The translations under genes and the position numbers were made by a program. Below are positions 36,976 through 39,033 of a stretch of 39,033 nt of DNA, piece after piece. Origin of the DNA: a virus. The notes below the pieces were generated by a model. That model was not told the origin of the DNA, did no database searches, and saw only the letters and a list, made by a program, of their open reading frames with translations. Location: positions 1-39,033 of the IMG/VR virus record IMGVR_UViG_3300033148_002508, one strand, 5' to 3'. Numbering within the stretch: the first letter of the stretch is position 1; each line of letters starts with the position of its first letter.

Positions 36976-37332
36976 TTAATCCTCTATCAGGCAGTATTCA
37001 ACAAGGCAGGCTGCCGTATCAGCTAAGGCATAGACGGTGCCACTGTTATGTCGGTAAAGAGCGAACTCAAGTGCTTTCAGCTTAATATCATAAACCCCAG
37101 TCGTGGAACCAATCTCCACATAGTTTGTAGTATCAAGGTTTTTGATAAGCAAGTATCCTGGGGTTCCCAACTCTACACCTTGCGCTATCTCCTCCTCAAC
37201 CAACCCGATTTCTTGAATCCCGTGTGTAAAAGCATCACCAGCGACAGTTATTTTCTTGCTTAATTGCTTAGAAACTTCGGCACCGCCTTTACTAAAGTCA
37301 AAGTTTACTATTAACGAAAGCTCATTTGCCAC
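36976..37332 (-). CDS. Small virion protein, 118 aa
   Basis: The protein is beta-rich with GYLLIKNLDTTNYVEIG and EFALYRHNSGTVYALAD, a strand pattern found in many small phage tail or fibre proteins. It starts at GTG (37332) after GGAGGAG. It lies between the adaptor and the tail hub, so a tail accessory or tail-tube-like part is plausible. Confidence 0.72.
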   Translation of the reverse strand: MANELSLIVNFDFSKGGAEVSKQLSKKITVAGDAFTHGIQEIGLVEEEIAQGVELGTPGYLLIKNLDTTNYVEIGSTTGVYDIKLKALEFALYRHNSGTVYALADTAACLVEYCLIED

Positions 37333-37348
37333 AATTCTCCTCCTTCTT

Positions 37349-38176
37349 CTAATCTTTGGGGTAAGTCCTGTAAGTTCGTGGTTTTGCCACCCGTTTCAAG
37401 TCTCTCTGATATAAAATAAGTTTGTTATTCGCCCAGGTCTGATAAGAGTTGATAGTCCCCGAGATTGATAGCCGGCTCGTCAGTTCTCTTAGGAATCCCT
37501 GTGACTGACCCAGATAACTATTTGCATTGCCAAGTTCTCGTGCAGCAAAGTTGGCATAGTCACCCAAGGGATTACCGCCAACATATATCTTATTGAATCC
37601 CAAGCTCCGGCCACTCTCTAGGTCATTCTTGGCCTGAACTATCCGAGCTGACATAAGTTCAATGGCATCGTTGACATCTCTGGCTCTAGTAATAGCTTCT
37701 CCCACCTGACTTCTGACCTGATTAATCCAGCCCAAGGCAGCTTTTGACACAACTCCTGCCACCAATAGGCTTTTAAGTTGAGGGGACAGGGTGGATAATA
37801 CCTCGGTTAGTTGGTGGACCTTATGACAAAACAGGTATATGGTTTTATCAACAGTAGGCTTGGTGTCAATATCAATCGTCAGGGTGGTGCCGAACACGGA
37901 GACATTCCTGTAGTCTGGTGGGTCACTGCCTACTGGAAACTCAGCCTTATTCACTTCCAGCAAGTCCTCAATAGAGCTAATATCCAGGTCTCTTGAAGCT
38001 ACTGTGGTCAGCGTCTCTTTAACCTCGTATGGCCAATGCTCAGATATTTCAATCAGACAATCATCAATATAGAGGTCAAGTTCATCATTTGTAAAGTCCT
38101 GCTCAGCGCCTTCAACGAACTCATCATTGAGAAACTGCCTTATGATGGTTCTTACTGTACTTAGTTCTCCAGCCAT
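37349..38176 (-). CDS. Putative head-tail adaptor, 275 aa
   Basis: The N-terminal helical region (VRTIIRQFLNDEFVEGAEQD, then ELDLYIDDCLIEISEHWP) resembles adaptor/connector proteins of the P22 gp4 and gp6 type, which dock onto the portal; a beta segment (YRNVSVFGTTLTIDID) and a long C-terminal helical tail with AITRARDVNDAIELMSA follow. The tail is longer than in gp4 (about 160), so it may extend into the portal channel. AGGAGA precedes the ATG. Confidence 0.68.
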   Translation of the reverse strand: MAGELSTVRTIIRQFLNDEFVEGAEQDFTNDELDLYIDDCLIEISEHWPYEVKETLTTVASRDLDISSIEDLLEVNKAEFPVGSDPPDYRNVSVFGTTLTIDIDTKPTVDKTIYLFCHKVHQLTEVLSTLSPQLKSLLVAGVVSKAALGWINQVRSQVGEAITRARDVNDAIELMSARIVQAKNDLESGRSLGFNKIYVGGNPLGDYANFAARELGNANSYLGQSQGFLRELTSRLSISGTINSYQTWANNKLILYQRDLKRVAKPRTYRTYPKD

Positions 38177-38178
38177 AT

Positions 38179-38295
38179 CTATCTCCTATTTGGACTTTTG
38201 CCGGTTTTCCTCGTTGGGGAACATCCACCTCTCCCCCTGTTTGCCCTGACACCGCCGCCAGAGCCATCTCGTCTTGGTACTCCTTTTGTTGCCAT
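38179..38295 (-). CDS. Small Gly/Arg-rich basic protein, 38 aa
   Basis: The frame reads MATKGVPRRDGSGGGVRANR, then GRGGCSPTRKTGKSPNRR. It is strongly basic and probably disordered, similar in style to tiny Gly-rich proteins in other phage head-tail regions. AGGAGG precedes the ATG. A DNA or capsid contact role is possible. Confidence 0.65.
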   Translation of the reverse strand: MATKGVPRRDGSGGGVRANRGRGGCSPTRKTGKSPNRR

Positions 38296-38306
38296 GATAT
38301 TACCTC

Positions 38307-38474
38307 CTACTTTCTAGCTTTCTTACCAGTTGGCTCCCATCCTTTTTCTATACCTCTCAAGAGGTTAATCTGCCTCTGGGCCTTTATCCTGCTGCCATGC
38401 CGTCCTTTCACATCTTTGGTATCTGTGTTAAACACCACGAATTTATCTCCACGTTTCTCAATATCGTATGGCAT
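38307..38474 (-). CDS. Small basic protein, 55 aa
   Basis: The frame reads MPYDIEKRGDKFVVFNTDTK, then KGRHGSRIKAQRQINLL. The two-strand start followed by an RHGS-AQRQ helix is a pattern common in short phage proteins near head-tail joining genes. AAGGAGG precedes the ATG. Confidence 0.74.
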   Translation of the reverse strand: MPYDIEKRGDKFVVFNTDTKDVKGRHGSRIKAQRQINLLRGIEKGWEPTGKKARK

Positions 38475-38484
38475 ATCTACCTCC

Positions 38485-39033
38485 TTAACTAGCCCACGGC
38501 CAAGTAGCGTGCGGCGTAATGGGATTAGTTATCTCTCTCAAAGGTATGATTACTAGACTAATATCACAGGTGTCCTGTTGAGCGGCATTCTCTGTCATTG
38601 TCCTTACCCACAATTTAGAATTAGCTGGGCAATGGCCGCCTCTTACATCAAGGTCTGCATGGTAAGTCTTGATAGGTGTCCCTAAAGCCTTGAATCTCTG
38701 CTCACCAGCCATCTGAGCAGTAGTCGGGTCATCCCCATCCACGGTGCTATAACCAAACTGTATGATATAGGTTCCCGCTGCCCCCACTTGCTCAACCATA
38801 AAATAGAGGAGCGTATAATCAAAGTCAATGGTATCTATCGGCACAGCTTGAGTCCATGCCCCGAATGTATCGGCGTTCGCTGCCGATGCTACCTGTATTA
38901 CTGAGCTGGAAACCCTCGGATATACTCTTGTTCGGGCATGAGACTGGTGGTAACTTTTAGCCAGATTAGCCAGTAAGTCGTCTATGACCACGGCAGAAGC
39001 AAGAGGCTCATATAGCGCTGGATTAAGTAGTAA
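38485..39033 (-). CDS. Virion structural protein, C-terminal part (continues at 582)
   Basis: This is the C-terminal part of the 338-residue protein that begins at 582. Because 38920-39033 repeats 1-114, the frame runs in from base 1 without interruption. The visible ATG at 38991 (MVIDDLLANLAKSYHQS) is an internal codon, not the gene start. The beta-rich region includes YTLLYFMVEQVGAAGTYIIQ and LWVRTMTENAAQQDTCDISL. Tail or head accessory structure is inferred from its place before the adaptor. Confidence 0.85.
   Translation of the reverse strand, partial: LLLNPALYEPLASAVVIDDLLANLAKSYHQSHARTRVYPRVSSSVIQVASAANADTFGAWTQAVPIDTIDFDYTLLYFMVEQVGAAGTYIIQFGYSTVDGDDPTTAQMAGEQRFKALGTPIKTYHADLDVRGGHCPANSKLWVRTMTENAAQQDTCDISLVIIPLREITNPITPHATWPWAS
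38920..39033. repeat. Terminal direct repeat, second copy
   Basis: Identical to bases 1-114. It shows that the genome is circular in the assembly. Confidence 0.95.

Overview
The window is one complete bacteriophage genome in circular form. The first 114 bases recur exactly as the last 114 (1-114 = 38920-39033), so the unit genome is about 38,919 bp, and the cut falls inside a gene that starts at 582 and finishes at 38485. It is a tailed phage (Caudoviricetes type). A P22-like coat protein, a portal, a two-subunit terminase, a scaffold, a P22 gp4-like adaptor candidate and one 2,261-residue virion protein, with no recognisable tail tube or tape-measure gene, point to a podovirus-like particle. 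The host is a bacterium using sigma70-type promoters and strong Shine-Dalgarno (SD) sites, but its identity cannot be read from the sequence. I found no integrase, DNA polymerase, RNA polymerase, tRNA, CRISPR array or clear endolysin.

Layout. A divergent control region (20032-20174) separates two programmes. Leftward, one late unit of about 26 kb runs from 20031 through TerS, a ribbon-helix-helix protein, TerL, a LamG protein, portal, the giant protein, scaffold, coat, head/tail accessory proteins and a second LamG protein. It crosses the window junction and continues through the adaptor, an 867-residue tail hub and lysis-type membrane proteins to a strong terminator at 33090-33120. It is interrupted once, by an inverted four-gene cassette (6337-7399) with its own consensus promoter. 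Rightward, an early operon (20175-22836) carries ten small genes, including a secreted transglutaminase-like protease and a hexapeptide-repeat protein. A second early region on the minus strand (33000 down to 23130) holds small zinc proteins, a YopX protein, an OB-fold-like protein, an HNH nuclease, an excisionase-like DNA-binding protein, a primase-helicase, an iteron-type origin and a NinG-like nuclease.

The most unusual content is non-coding. Two intergenic regions look like structured RNAs read from the minus strand. RNA-1 (22849-23057) has a perfect TTGACA-17-TATAAT promoter and lies where the two early operons converge. RNA-2 (29266-29526) is built of three back-to-back closed domains, the last folding like a tRNA with a UUCG loop in place of an anticodon. 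Both end in the same GCCCCACCTA strand, and each has two upstream strands able to pair with it. Other notable signals are a 33-bp module repeated exactly from stop codon to start codon, a 16-bp element at three gene junctions, a shared upstream element on both rightward promoters, and a small gene split by one amber codon.
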